In this document: in pieces, positions 1-13,938 of the stretch
Layout of the letters: each line of letters opens with the position of its first letter
Position numbering within the stretch: position 1 is the stretch's first letter
Source of the DNA: Holophagales bacterium
GTDB lineage: Bacteria; Acidobacteriota; Thermoanaerobaculia; UBA5066
Assembly: GCA_016714815.1 (NCBI GenBank)
Contig: JADKBZ010000019.1
Span: forward strand, 61,543 to 125,542
DNA: 64,000 bases
Reading direction: 5' to 3'
Notes under the pieces: model-generated
Seen by the model: only the letters and a program-made list of their open reading frames with translations
What the model was told of the DNA's origin: nothing
Databases searched by the model: none
Program-made: the position numbers and the translations under genes

Positions 1-5557
<5,557 letters not shown>

Positions 5558-5560
5558 CTC

Positions 5561-6418
5561 CTACTCCTTCACCAGGGTCGTCCGGTAGAAGCGGCGATAC
5601 GGCTCGTACTGCACGTCGTCCGACTCCACGAACCCCGTTGCCGACGGGAGGTTCAGGAGCGTGGCTCCGGCCGAGAGGATGCGCCCTCCTTCCGGATCCC
5701 TCGCCATCGAAACGAGAGCCCTCCGAACGGCTTCGACCGCCGCGGCGGGGACGTCCGGCCGCGCCATCACGCAAAGGTCGGGATACGTCTCCGAAGCCCA
5801 GAGGACGCCGTACGTCATCCCCTCGCGTCTCGCGTAGTCGCGGGCAAAGGAGCTGTTGACCCCGGCCGCGTCCGCCCGGCCGGCGAAGAGCTGCGCCAGA
5901 GCTCCCTCCTGGTTTCCGGCGAAGACCGGGCTCACGTCGACTCCCGCCCGGACGAGGGCGTCCATGGGGACCAGAAAACCGGCGAACGCCTCCTCGGACG
6001 GGAAGACGACGGTCTTCCCCCGGAGACCGGCGAGCGATTTCGGCCCCGATCCGGAGCGCACCACGACGGCCCCCTGGATCCCTTCCGTGTCCGCCCGCGC
6101 GAGGACGCGGTAGCCGAGCCGGACCCTCTCCGGCGAGAAGAGGTGGTTCGTGTAGACGAAGGCGAACTCGCCCTGAACGGTCATCCGGGTCGTCTCGGTC
6201 GCCGTCTTTCCCATCCGGAGCCGAAGGGAGACGCCGCTCCGGCGCGACACCCACTCGAGAATCGGGTTCCAGTACTCGGCCGTGAGCGAGACGCTGCGCT
6301 GGTTCAGGACGCCGAACGCGAGCGGTTCGGGCGACGGGGGCGCGGACCGGAGGCTCGGAGCGCCGGCCGCGCCCGCGACCAGAAGAACCAGCATCGCCAG
6401 CGTCCGTAGAGATCTCAT
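5561..6418 (-). CDS. PhnD-like periplasmic substrate-binding protein
   Basis: A 285-residue protein with a signal peptide (MRSLRTLAMLVLLVAGAAG) and the fold signatures of the phosphate/phosphonate-binding PhnD family: FGVLNQRS near the start, a YTNHLF segment, and a LRGKTVVFPSE segment. No phosphonate permease or ATPase gene is nearby. It is followed after 3 bp by a membrane GGDEF/EAL protein, so the likely role is ligand sensing for c-di-GMP control rather than transport; that is inference from context. I place the start at the ATG before the signal peptide. A GATAAT box 9 nt upstream suggests a leaderless or near-leaderless mRNA. The ligand is unknown. Confidence 0.82.
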   Translation of the reverse strand: MRSLRTLAMLVLLVAGAAGAPSLRSAPPSPEPLAFGVLNQRSVSLTAEYWNPILEWVSRRSGVSLRLRMGKTATETTRMTVQGEFAFVYTNHLFSPERVRLGYRVLARADTEGIQGAVVVRSGSGPKSLAGLRGKTVVFPSEEAFAGFLVPMDALVRAGVDVSPVFAGNQEGALAQLFAGRADAAGVNSSFARDYARREGMTYGVLWASETYPDLCVMARPDVPAAAVEAVRRALVSMARDPEGGRILSAGATLLNLPSATGFVESDDVQYEPYRRFYRTTLVKE

Positions 6419-6427
6419 CCCGGACGG

Positions 6428-6433
6428 ATTATC
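6428..6433 (-). promoter_or_regulatory. -10-like box (GATAAT) of the PhnD-like gene
   Basis: On the minus strand GATAAT is followed by 9 nt and then the ATG at 6418. No clear -35 box was found. The short distance implies a leaderless or nearly leaderless transcript. Confidence 0.45.
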
Positions 6434-6543
6434 CAGCCCTCCCGGCTCTTTCCGGGGTCCCTCTTCGAGACCGGCACCTTTCCCGGCGAGATCGGGGCCT
6501 CGCTCCGCCGGATCGCCTTCCGGTGGCTCCGGAAGCACGGGTC

Positions 6544-6549
6544 TACACT
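6544..6549 (+). promoter_or_regulatory. -10-like box (TACACT) of the phosphatase gene
   Basis: TACACT lies 9 nt before the ATG at 6559. The same hexamer at nearly the same distance precedes lipA and the pentapeptide-repeat gene, which supports it as a real -10 element of a leaderless gene. Confidence 0.5.
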
Positions 6550-6558
6550 CACGAGCCG

Positions 6559-7131
6559 ATGCCGCCGTCGCTTCCGATCTCCGAGTGTTACTGGGTCGTT
6601 CCGGGTCTTCTTCTCGCCGGCGAGTACCCCTTTTCCTTCGTCGAGGAGGAGGGCCGGGAGCGGCTCCGCGCCTTCCTCGACGCCGGCATCCGGCTCTTCG
6701 TAGACCTCACGGAGGCCAGGGAGAGCGGACGAACCGGCCCGCTCGACCCCTACGCGGGGGTGCTGGCGGAGGAGGCGGCCGCGCGCGGGATCTCCGTGAG
6801 GACCGTCCGCCACCCGGTTCGGGACATGAGCGTCCCGGCCGCGGGAGGGCTCGAGCGGATCGTCGCGGAGCTGGAGGGGGCCGTGGAACGCGGGGAGCCC
6901 GCCTACGTCCACTGCTGGGGGGGGATCGGGCGGACCGGCACCGCCGTCGCCTCGTTCCTCGCCCGCCGCCACGGAGTGACCGGCGACGAGGCGCTGGCCC
7001 TCCTCGACGTCCTCTGGCAGGCGGTTCCCAAGAGCAGGGTCTTCGCCGAATCGCCCCAGACGGAAGAGCAGCGGCGGGCCGTCCGGCGATTCGCCTCCCG
7101 CGGGCCCGGCGATCCGGCGGAGGGGCCGTGA
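6559..7131 (+). CDS. Dual-specificity/tyrosine phosphatase-like protein
   Basis: The protein has 190 residues. The P-loop reads HCWGGIGRTG, the Cys-x5-Arg signature of cysteine phosphatases, near residue 117. An upstream aspartate in RHPVRDMSV fits the general acid loop. It resembles the small cytosolic phosphatases of the DSP/PTP group; the substrate (phosphoprotein, inositide or nucleotide) cannot be told. I chose the ATG at 6559 over the in-frame start at 6523 because a TACACT box occupies 6544-6549. The gene overlaps the TrmH-family gene by 4 bp (GTGA), so translation is coupled. Confidence 0.85.
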   Translation: MPPSLPISECYWVVPGLLLAGEYPFSFVEEEGRERLRAFLDAGIRLFVDLTEARESGRTGPLDPYAGVLAEEAAARGISVRTVRHPVRDMSVPAAGGLERIVAELEGAVERGEPAYVHCWGGIGRTGTAVASFLARRHGVTGDEALALLDVLWQAVPKSRVFAESPQTEEQRRAVRRFASRGPGDPAEGP

Positions 7132-7913
7132 GCCTGCGCATCGACTCCCCGACGAACCCTCGCATCGCCGCGGCCGCCCGCGCCGCGCGGGAAGGCGCGG
7201 TGGTCGTCCTCGAAGGATCCCGGACCCTCGTCGATGCGCTCGAGGCGGGCCTCGTCCCCGACGTCGTCTTCGCGGCCGCCGACCTCACTCCGGCCGACGC
7301 CCTCGCGGTGGACCGTGCCGGGCGGGCCGGCGCCGAGATCGTCGAGGTCTCGGGCCGGGTCCTCGCGCGCCTCTCCGACCTCGAGTCGACGCGCGCCCTC
7401 GTCGCGCTCGCCCCCGTACCGTCCTCGTCCCTCGCGGCCCTCGCCGGCGCGCGGCTCGTCCTCCTTCTCGACGGGCTCCAGGACCCCGCGAACGTCGGCG
7501 CCATCCTCCGGGCCGCCGAGGCCTTCGGTGCCGGAGGAGTGGTCCTGACGCCGGGCACCGCTTCGCCGTTCTCGCCGAAAGCGCTCCGCGCCTCGGCCGG
7601 GAGCGCGCTCCGGGTCCCCGTGGTGAAGAACGTCCTCTCGACCGACGCCGTGAAGTGGGTCCGCGCCACCGGCGCGACGCTCGCGGGAGCCGACGCCCAC
7701 GGCGGCCGGGAGCCGGACGTCCTCCGGGGCGTGGCGCCCCTCGTCCTGGCCATCGGCTCGGAAGGGCACGGCCTCTCCGCGCCGATCGTCGAGGGGCTCG
7801 ACCTGAGGGTCCGGATCCCGCTCTCGCCGCGCGTCGAATCCCTCAACGCCGCGGTGGCCACCGGGATCCTCCTCTACGCGCTCTCTCCGAAGACCTCGGC
7901 CGAGAAACGGTAG
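7128..7913 (+). CDS. TrmH-family (SpoU) RNA 2'-O-methyltransferase
   Basis: The protein has 261 residues. An N-terminal substrate-binding domain is followed by the SpoU catalytic domain with its three motifs: LLDGLQDPANVGAILRAAEAFG (motif 1, given here only as the family signature), the glycine-rich IGSEGHGLS (motif 2) and IPLSPRVESLNAAVA (motif 3). The knotted fold uses S-adenosylmethionine to methylate the ribose of rRNA or tRNA; the target nucleotide is not predictable. The start is the GTG at 7128, which overlaps the stop of the phosphatase gene as GTGA and has a GGAGGGG ribosome-binding site. The 3' end overlaps the opposing AMMECR1 gene by 40 bp. Confidence 0.9.
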   Translation: MSLRIDSPTNPRIAAAARAAREGAVVVLEGSRTLVDALEAGLVPDVVFAAADLTPADALAVDRAGRAGAEIVEVSGRVLARLSDLESTRALVALAPVPSSSLAALAGARLVLLLDGLQDPANVGAILRAAEAFGAGGVVLTPGTASPFSPKALRASAGSALRVPVVKNVLSTDAVKWVRATGATLAGADAHGGREPDVLRGVAPLVLAIGSEGHGLSAPIVEGLDLRVRIPLSPRVESLNAAVATGILLYALSPKTSAEKR

Positions 7914-8431
7914 ATCGTCGCGGGCGGGTTGCCCGACCTCCACGCGTCTTCCGGAAGCCCCGCCTTGAGGCAGACCTGCGCCAGGAGCGCCGGGACGTCC
8001 CAGCCCCACTCCGGCGCGACCTGCGGCAGGAGGAGGCCGGAGCGCGAGCCCTTCTTCGCCACGACGCCGTGAACGCCGATCTCGATCCCGACGAGAGGCT
8101 CGACGACCTCTTCGAGCGGCGTCAGCACCGAGATGTCCAGAGAGAGCTTCGGAAGATCGCGCGGCGGCGCCGGAGCGAAGCGCGGATCGTGGAGGAGCGC
8201 CTCCACGGCGTTCTTCTCCACGTCTTCCGCGAGCGGCCGCCAGGGTTCGACGCTTCCGACACAGCCGCGCAGCCGGCCGTCCTTCTTCCAGGTGACGAAG
8301 GCCGCTCCGGGCTCGGCGAGGAGCCCAACGGGAAGCGGGAGGTCCTTCTTCCCCTCGGGGAGACCCAGCGCCCGGGCGGCCGCGTGCCGTGCCCGCTTCA
8401 GGAGGTCGGCCTTCTCGGCGTCTGCGAGCAT
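7874..8431 (-). CDS. AMMECR1-domain protein
   Basis: The protein has 185 residues and carries the family hallmark LRGCVGSVEPWRPLAEDV near residue 59, a variant of the invariant LRGCIG. AMMECR1 proteins are widespread and their biochemical role is unsettled; in many bacteria they sit beside Memo-like and radical SAM genes, but neither is adjacent here. It follows an alpha/beta hydrolase gene at 17 bp on the same strand, so the two likely form a small operon. The 3' end overlaps the convergent methyltransferase gene by 40 bp, which would let the transcripts form a short antisense duplex. Confidence 0.88.
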   Translation of the reverse strand: MLADAEKADLLKRARHAAARALGLPEGKKDLPLPVGLLAEPGAAFVTWKKDGRLRGCVGSVEPWRPLAEDVEKNAVEALLHDPRFAPAPPRDLPKLSLDISVLTPLEEVVEPLVGIEIGVHGVVAKKGSRSGLLLPQVAPEWGWDVPALLAQVCLKAGLPEDAWRSGNPPATIYRFSAEVFGESA

Positions 8432-8448
8432 CGTCGTCCTCGGTGCGG

Positions 8449-9103
8449 TCAGGCGTGGGTCCGCGGCCTCGTGAGCCCGGCCTCGACGAGGAGGCCCACG
8501 GCGATCTTCTCGAGCGCGTCGAGCCGCCCGGTGAAGAAATGGTCCGCGCCCGGGACGACGGCCGCCCGGAAGCCGTGGCGGGCAGCCGTTTCGAGAGCGA
8601 TCTGCCCGGGCCCGAACTGATCCGCGGCGCCCTGGACCCAGACGACGTTGCTTCCCTCGAGAGCCTTCGCCTCCTCCTCGGGCCAGCGGTCCGAAGGGAC
8701 GCCGATGAGGAGAAGGACGGCGGGCTCGACGACGAGCGCGGCCCGCGCCGCGCAGAGCGACCCGAACGAGAAGCCCGCGAGGGCGAGCGGCCCGTCCGGA
8801 TACTTGTCGCGAGCGAAGCGGACGGCGGAGACGACGTCGTCCGTCTCGCCTCGCCCCTCGTCGAAGCTCCCCTCCGAGGCGCCGACTCCGCGGAAGCTGA
8901 ATCGGAGCGCGGCGAGGTGAAACCGCTCGGCCAGGAACTTCGCGGTCCGGTGGACGACCTTCGTGTGCATCGTTCCGCCGAAGAGAGGAGTGCGGGTGGG
9001 CGACGACGGCGGCGCCCGCCGGGCTCGGCGGGAGGCGAAGGAGCGCCTCGAGGGAGCCGGTGGGCCCGGGAAGCGTCAGGGAGAGCATTCGGACGGCGGT
9101 CAC
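8449..9103 (-). pseudogene. Alpha/beta hydrolase (COG2945-like), disrupted by a +1 frameshift
   Basis: Two frames together give one typical hydrolase of about 217 residues. The N-terminal part starts at the GTG at 9103 and ends in the motif AAVVAHPH. The family then continues PLFGGTMH, which is present but in another frame. Removing a single base near 8989 joins HPH directly to PLFGGTMHTK. The downstream part carries the nucleophile elbow GFSFGS and the histidine in GADHFF, so all catalytic elements survive. This is either a sequencing error or a very recent mutation. The partner gene downstream encodes an AMMECR1 protein. A TAACTT box lies 9 nt before the GTG, inside a symmetric divergent promoter shared with the glycosyltransferase gene. 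Confidence 0.85.
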
Positions 9104-9112
9104 GACCGCCCG

Positions 9113-9122
9113 AAGTTAGCAT
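9113..9122. promoter_or_regulatory. Symmetric bidirectional -10 element (AAGTTAGCAT)
   Basis: Leftward it reads TAACTT, 9 nt before the hydrolase GTG. Rightward it reads TAGCAT, 7 nt before the second ATG (9130) of the glycosyltransferase. The two boxes share their central TA. The element fits the pattern ANNNTANNNT found at three other divergent gene pairs in this window. Confidence 0.5.
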
Positions 9123-10833
9123 GCGCCGGATGATCCGGCTCCGGACGAGCTCCAGGGAAGGCGAATCGCCCCGGCTCGAACCGTGGATTTCGCTCGTTTT
9201 CGTCCTCCTCTCGGCGGGCCTCGCCGTCCACCATCTCTCCGGCGACGCGGCCACCGCGGACGAGCCGGTGCACCTCGCGGCGGCCGTGGAGATCGTCCGG
9301 AACGGCACGGGACGGTGGAATCCCGAGCACCCGCCCCTGGCGAAGGCGCTCGCCGGGACGGCCCTCGCGGGCCTGCCGATCCGCCCCGCCGACGACCCGC
9401 TCCGCTCGTCCGCCGGCCCCGCACGCCTCCTCCGCTTCCTCTACGCCAACGAGACGCCCGCCGGGACGATCCTCTTTCGGGCGCGCCTCCCGTTCGTGGT
9501 GCTCCTGGCGGCCCTCCTCGCAGCCGTTCGCGCCGAGGCGCGCCGCCGCTGGGGTCCCTGGGCCGGGTGCACCGCCCTCGCCTTCGCCGCGCTCGAGCCG
9601 ACCCTCAACGCGCACGCGGGCGTCGTCCACACCGACGTCGCCGTCACTCTCTTCGTCGTCCTCTCCCTCGCTCCTCTCGCCCGCCTCGCGCGGCCCGAGG
9701 CGCGATACGCCGCTGGGCTCCTCGGCCTTCTCTGGGGGCTCGCCTTCCTCGCGAAGTACAGCGCGCCCCTCCTCGCCTTCTGCACGCTTCCCTTCCTCGC
9801 GGCCGACGCCACGCCGTCCCTGGGCGACCTTCCGCGCCTCGCCCGGCGGCTCCTCGCCGCCGCCGGGGTCGCGCTGCTCGTCACCCTCGCCGGTTTCGGG
9901 TGGGCCTGCCGGAACCAGACCCCTGAGGACCGCCACGCTCTCGCCGTCGACCGGCTCGAGGTCAAGGGGCGCTCCCCCGCCGCCGCGCGGCTCGCCCTCT
10001 CCGCCGGAGACACGCTGCCGCCCCTCGGGAACCTCCTCACCGGCACCTTCTCCGTCGCCCTCCAGAGCGACGTCGGAGCCGGCGTGAACTACTTCCTCGG
10101 GAAGGTGTCGCGCGAGGGCTCGCCCTGGTACTTCCCCGTCGCGCTCGCCGTCAAGGCGCCCCTCGGCCTACTCTTCGGCCTCGGCGTGGCGCTCGCGGCG
10201 CGGGAGTCGCGCCGGCTCGCGTCGCTCCTCGGCGCCTCGCTCCTCCTCTTCCTCCTCCTCTCCTCCCGCACGACCTACAACATCGGGGTGAGGCACGCCC
10301 TCCTCTTCTTCCCGCTCGCCGCGATCGTCGCGGGAGCGTCGCTCGCCCTCCCCCTCGGGCGCCTTCGCCGGGCCGCGACGCTCGGGGCGCTCCTCGTGGC
10401 GGGCGTCGAGATCGCGACCGTCCACCCGCACGAGCTGTCGTTCTTCAACGCTCTCGCGGGAGGTCCCGAAGGGGGCCGGCGGTTCTTCGTCGACAGCAGC
10501 CTCGACTGGGGTCAGGACCTCCTCCGGCTGAAGGAGACCGCGCCGTCCCTCGCGCCCGCGGGGCTCGGCACCGTCGTCTTCGGAGGCGACCTTCCCGCCC
10601 GGCACGCTCCCGTCCTCAGGCCTCCCCTGCCGGGCGAGGAAGACCGCCCCGGTACCCTTCTCGCCGTGGGCGAGGCGCCGTTCGCCCTCGGTCCGGAACT
10701 CCTACGATCGAAAGGCGCCGTCGCCGACGCCGATCGCCTGGAGCGGATTCGCGCCGCGCTCCGCCAGCGCGGCCGGCGCGTGGGCGCCATCGGCGGCTCG
10801 ATCGGCATCTGGCGGATCGAGCCCCCCCCGTAG
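9121..10833 (+). CDS. Polytopic membrane glycosyltransferase, family 39/83-like (PMT/ArnT type)
   Basis: The protein has 570 residues with about ten hydrophobic helices. The acidic pair in the first loop (TADEPVHL) followed by NPEHPPLAK is the hallmark of PMT/ArnT-like GT-C glycosyltransferases, which use polyprenyl-phosphate sugars at the outer face of the inner membrane. The C-terminal soluble part contains FFVDSSLDWGQDL, seen in uncharacterised bacterial members of this group. The acceptor (protein, lipid or polysaccharide) is unknown. The first ATG is at 9121, but it overlaps a TAGCAT box; the ATG at 9130 lies 7 nt after that box and may be the true leaderless start. Confidence 0.8.
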   Translation: MRRMIRLRTSSREGESPRLEPWISLVFVLLSAGLAVHHLSGDAATADEPVHLAAAVEIVRNGTGRWNPEHPPLAKALAGTALAGLPIRPADDPLRSSAGPARLLRFLYANETPAGTILFRARLPFVVLLAALLAAVRAEARRRWGPWAGCTALAFAALEPTLNAHAGVVHTDVAVTLFVVLSLAPLARLARPEARYAAGLLGLLWGLAFLAKYSAPLLAFCTLPFLAADATPSLGDLPRLARRLLAAAGVALLVTLAGFGWACRNQTPEDRHALAVDRLEVKGRSPAAARLALSAGDTLPPLGNLLTGTFSVALQSDVGAGVNYFLGKVSREGSPWYFPVALAVKAPLGLLFGLGVALAARESRRLASLLGASLLLFLLLSSRTTYNIGVRHALLFFPLAAIVAGASLALPLGRLRRAATLGALLVAGVEIATVHPHELSFFNALAGGPEGGRRFFVDSSLDWGQDLLRLKETAPSLAPAGLGTVVFGGDLPARHAPVLRPPLPGEEDRPGTLLAVGEAPFALGPELLRSKGAVADADRLERIRAALRQRGRRVGAIGGSIGIWRIEPPP

Positions 10834-10857
10834 ACGCGGGCGGAGGGCGGTCACCCG

Positions 10858-11862
10858 TCAGGTCTGCAGGAGCTGGCTGATCGAGCCGCCTTCCTTGTGC
10901 GTCCGGCCGATGGCGAGGGCGAAGAACTTTGCGGTCGGGATCACGTGAAGCCCTTCGCGCGGTCCGAGGCGGAAAGGCGCGATCGTGTCGGTGATGACGA
11001 GCCGCTCCACGCGGGCGAGGTTCTCGCGCGCGTTGCCGATGAAGAGGCCGTGGGTGGCGCAGGCGCCCCAGACGGTCCCGCCGTGCTTCTCGATGGCGTC
11101 CGCGGCGGCCTTGATCGTTCCCGCGCTCGCGATCATGTCGTCGAGGACGATCGCGGGCCGGCCCTTCACGTCGCCGACGATCTTGCTGCCGCTCACGCCG
11201 CTCGTCGAACGCTCCTTGTCGAAGTAGGCGAGATCGATCTGGTTGAAGCGGTTCGTCCGCTTCTCGAGCCCTTCGCGGAAGCGGCGGGCCCGGCTCATCC
11301 CGCCGCTGTCGGGAGAGACGACGACGAGGTCGCCCGGGACCTCGAGGTGCGGGCCTTCGACCTCGTGGCCCTCCCGGTCGCGCCCCGTCAGGTACTCCAC
11401 GAAGAGCGTCCGCGCCTCGAGGTTGTCCACCGGGATCCGGAACGCGTTCTGGAACGACGCGAGGTTGTGGACGTCCATCGTCAGGAGCCGGTCGGCGCCG
11501 GCCGCCTCGAGGAGAGTCGCGACGTACTTCGTCGTGATCGGGGCGCGGGACTCGGTCTTGCGGTCCTGCCGGGCGTAGGCCAGGTACGGAGCCACGACGG
11601 TGACGCGGCCCGCCGAGGCGTCCTTGAGTGACCCGAGGAAGATCAGGAGCGTGGCGAGCTTCTCCCCCGCCGACATCTCCGCGTCGCTGTAGAGGCTGTC
11701 GATGACGTAGACGTCGGCGCCGCGGACGTTCTCGTCGCTGCGCACGTACGTCTCGCCGTCGTCGAATCGCCGCTCGACGTGCCGGCTGAGGGGAACGTCG
11801 AGAAACGAGGCCACCTGCCGCGCGAAATCCTCGGAGCCTCGAAGTCCAAAGAGCTTCATCAT
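10858..11862 (-). CDS. Ribose-phosphate pyrophosphokinase paralogue
   Basis: The protein has 334 residues and belongs to the PRPP synthetase family, which transfers pyrophosphate from ATP to ribose 5-phosphate. Visible signatures are FDDGETYV, the AYARQDRK ATP-binding segment, DVHN in place of the usual DLHA, and the PRPP loop VLDDMIASAGTI. The flexible-loop Lys and Arg are kept (FDKERS). A second, more canonical prs gene lies at 29475-30431 in the housekeeping operon, and the two differ through most of their length, so this copy is not a recent duplicate. It may have a specialised role or altered regulation. Two ATGs stand in tandem at the start; the first is used here. Confidence 0.88.
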   Translation of the reverse strand: MMKLFGLRGSEDFARQVASFLDVPLSRHVERRFDDGETYVRSDENVRGADVYVIDSLYSDAEMSAGEKLATLLIFLGSLKDASAGRVTVVAPYLAYARQDRKTESRAPITTKYVATLLEAAGADRLLTMDVHNLASFQNAFRIPVDNLEARTLFVEYLTGRDREGHEVEGPHLEVPGDLVVVSPDSGGMSRARRFREGLEKRTNRFNQIDLAYFDKERSTSGVSGSKIVGDVKGRPAIVLDDMIASAGTIKAAADAIEKHGGTVWGACATHGLFIGNARENLARVERLVITDTIAPFRLGPREGLHVIPTAKFFALAIGRTHKEGGSISQLLQT

Positions 11863-11891
11863 GGCGTCGCTCGCTTTCCCTCGGTCTCCAT
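11859..11891 (-). other. Possible ten-codon upstream ORF overlapping the PRPP synthetase start
   Basis: A minus-strand ATG at 11891 opens METEGKRATP and stops at a TGA that overlaps the next ATG as ATGA. It could couple translation to the synthetase gene. It is short enough to be chance, and no conservation can be checked here. Confidence 0.2.
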
Positions 11892-11952
11892 GAGGCCCGA
11901 ACCCGGGGCCTCGCCACCCGCCGGCCCGGCCGGGCGGCCCTCCGTCACGAGG

Positions 11953-12915
11953 TCAGGCGGCGGTCCCCGGCCCGAAGCCCGTGATGATGTAAGAGCCGCT
12001 CTTGGCGTCTCGCTTCAGGGAGATGACCTTCTGCTTCTGGGCCGACTCGAGGAGCTCGGAGAAGGCTCGGAAGCCGTAGTACGACTCCGAGAAGCTCGGG
12101 TTCTTGCGCTGCATGGTCTGCTTGACCATGGAGCCCCAGAGGACTTCCTTGTTCTCGCGCTTGAGCGCCTGCATCGAGTCGATGAGGAGCGCGAAGACCT
12201 CGCGCTGCTTCTCCGTCAGGCCGGCGAACGCCGGGACCTTCACCTGCTCGCGGACGAGGTCCTCGTAGTAGATGAACTCGTCGCAGTTCTCGATCAGGAG
12301 CTCGGAGGTGGAGCCCTTCACGCCGAAGCCGAGGACGGTCTTGTTGTTCTCCTTCAGCTTGGAGACGAGGGGCGAGAAGTCGGAGTCGCCGGAGCCGATC
12401 ACGAAGGTCGTGATGTGCTCCTTGTTCGACGCCAGGTCCATGGCGTCGACGACCATCCGGATGTCGGCCGAGTTCTTTCCCGTCATCTTGTGCTGGGGGA
12501 TGTCGATCAGCTCGAAGGCCGACTCGTGGAACGCCCGCTTGTACTCGGCGTACCGCGACCAGTCGGCGTAGGCCTTCTTGATGACGATCTTCCCCTTGTC
12601 GAGGAGACGGGAGATGAGGAGCTTGACGTCGAACTTCGGGTGGCCGCTCTCGCGGAGGCCGATGATGACGTTGTCGATGTCGATGAAGAGTGCGAGTTTC
12701 TGATCGTCCTGGCTCATGCTCACGGGGGGCGCGGCGGAGGCGACCGTCTCGACGATCGTCGTGCTGGAGGGGGCGTACGCCTCGGTCTCGAAGAAGGAGA
12801 CCTCGGAGGCGGGCGTCGCGGCGGCTTCTGCCGCACCGGTGGATGCGGCACGTCCCGTCCGCCGGCGGCGGCGAGGGGCGCGTGGTTTCGCTGTGGATTC
12901 GTTCAAGCGCCTCAT
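11953..12915 (-). CDS. NYN-domain (PIN-like) RNase protein with OST-HTH/LOTUS-like C-terminus
   Basis: The protein has 320 residues. The first ~70 are low-complexity, with a basic cluster RRRRR, and may bind nucleic acid. The NYN domain begins LALFIDIDNVIIGL with its catalytic aspartates, and continues with SADIRMVVDAMDL and VIGSGDSDFSPLV, the acidic residues of the LabA/Limkain nuclease group. The C-terminal ~100 residues (from LTEKQREVFALL) look like a winged-helix OST-HTH module that binds RNA. The likely role is RNA cleavage or turnover. The ATG at 12915 overlaps a TAAAAT box, so the real start may lie slightly downstream. It is divergent from ygfZ with 27 bp between start codons. Confidence 0.82.
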   Translation of the reverse strand: MRRLNESTAKPRAPRRRRRTGRAASTGAAEAAATPASEVSFFETEAYAPSSTTIVETVASAAPPVSMSQDDQKLALFIDIDNVIIGLRESGHPKFDVKLLISRLLDKGKIVIKKAYADWSRYAEYKRAFHESAFELIDIPQHKMTGKNSADIRMVVDAMDLASNKEHITTFVIGSGDSDFSPLVSKLKENNKTVLGFGVKGSTSELLIENCDEFIYYEDLVREQVKVPAFAGLTEKQREVFALLIDSMQALKRENKEVLWGSMVKQTMQRKNPSFSESYYGFRAFSELLESAQKQKVISLKRDAKSGSYIITGFGPGTAA

Positions 12916-12935
12916 TTTACAGCACATGCGAGAAT
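12914..12935. promoter_or_regulatory. Divergent -10-like boxes for the NYN and ygfZ genes
   Basis: Minus strand: TAAAAT (12914-12919), 7 nt before a TTG codon in the NYN frame. Plus strand: GAGAAT (12930-12935), 7 nt before the ygfZ ATG. The whole intergenic space is 27 bp, so both promoters must lie at or inside the gene starts. Confidence 0.35.
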
Positions 12936-12942
12936 CGCACGA

Positions 12943-13938
12943 ATGTCGACGATTCCCGATTCCAGCGACCGTACCGCTCTTCTCCGAACGGGGGCCGTCG
13001 TCGCCGTGCTGGCGGGACGCGGAAGCCTGTCGCTGAAGGGCCCCGACTGCGCCGAGCTCCTCCACGGACTCCTGACGAACGACGTGAAGGGGCTGAGGCC
13101 CGGCTCGGGCTGTCACGCGGCCTTTCTCACGCCCAAGGGGAAGCTGCGCGCAGAGATGGCCGTTCTCCGGCTCACGGCGGAGGAGCTCCTCCTCGACTGC
13201 GAACCCTCCCTCGCCGCGCCCCTCCTGGCGGCCCTTTCGGGCTACGTTCCCTTCAGCCGGTCGACGATGGAGGACCGGACGGCGACGACCGGCGTCGTCC
13301 ACCTCGAGGGACCGGCCTCGGCCGGCATCCTGGCGTCCGCCGGAATTGCCGAGCCCGCGGCCGCGCCGTTCTCTCACCTGTCGGCCGAGGCCGCGGGGGC
13401 GACCGTCCGCGTCGTCCGCGTCTCGCGCTCCGGAGAGGAGGGCTTCGACCTCCAATCCGGTCCGGACACCCCCGACCGGCTCCTCGCGCTCTTCTCCGGG
13501 CTCGGCGCGGCGGCGGTCGGCCCGGAAACCCTCGAGGCCGGCCGGATCGAGGCGGGCCTTCCGCGCTGGGGCGCGGAGCTGGACGAGACGGTCCTTCCCA
13601 ACGAGGCGTGGCTGGAACGGACGGCGATCTCGTACACGAAGGGCTGCTACCTCGGCCAGGAGACCGTGGCCCGACTGAAGACCTACGGGCACGTCAACCG
13701 GCACCTCGTCGCGATCCTCCTTCCCCACGGGTGCGCCGTCGCCGCCGGCGACGTGGTCCGCGCGGGAGAGGAGAAGGTCGGACGGGTGACGAGCGCGGTC
13801 GACTCGGCCCTCCGCGGCTGCCGGGTCGCCCTCGCGTACGTCCGGCGCGAGCACGAAACGCAAGGGACGCCCCTGATCGTCGACTCCCCGTCCGGGCCCG
13901 CCGAGGGGATCGTCGCCGCGATTCCCCTTGGCCGCTGA
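12943..13938 (+). CDS. ygfZ: YgfZ/GcvT-family folate-binding protein
   Basis: The protein has 331 residues. The diagnostic KGCYLGQE motif (family signature K-G-C-[YF]-x-G-Q-E) lies near residue 229. YgfZ binds tetrahydrofolate and helps build or repair iron-sulfur clusters, including those of radical SAM enzymes. This fits a window with lipA and two other radical SAM genes. The N-terminal half has the aminomethyltransferase-like fold segments LHGLLTNDVKGL and HAAFLTPKGKL. The start ATG at 12943 has no clear ribosome-binding site, which supports leaderless translation. The last 11 bp overlap the downstream transporter gene. Confidence 0.88.
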   Translation: MSTIPDSSDRTALLRTGAVVAVLAGRGSLSLKGPDCAELLHGLLTNDVKGLRPGSGCHAAFLTPKGKLRAEMAVLRLTAEELLLDCEPSLAAPLLAALSGYVPFSRSTMEDRTATTGVVHLEGPASAGILASAGIAEPAAAPFSHLSAEAAGATVRVVRVSRSGEEGFDLQSGPDTPDRLLALFSGLGAAAVGPETLEAGRIEAGLPRWGAELDETVLPNEAWLERTAISYTKGCYLGQETVARLKTYGHVNRHLVAILLPHGCAVAAGDVVRAGEEKVGRVTSAVDSALRGCRVALAYVRREHETQGTPLIVDSPSGPAEGIVAAIPLGR

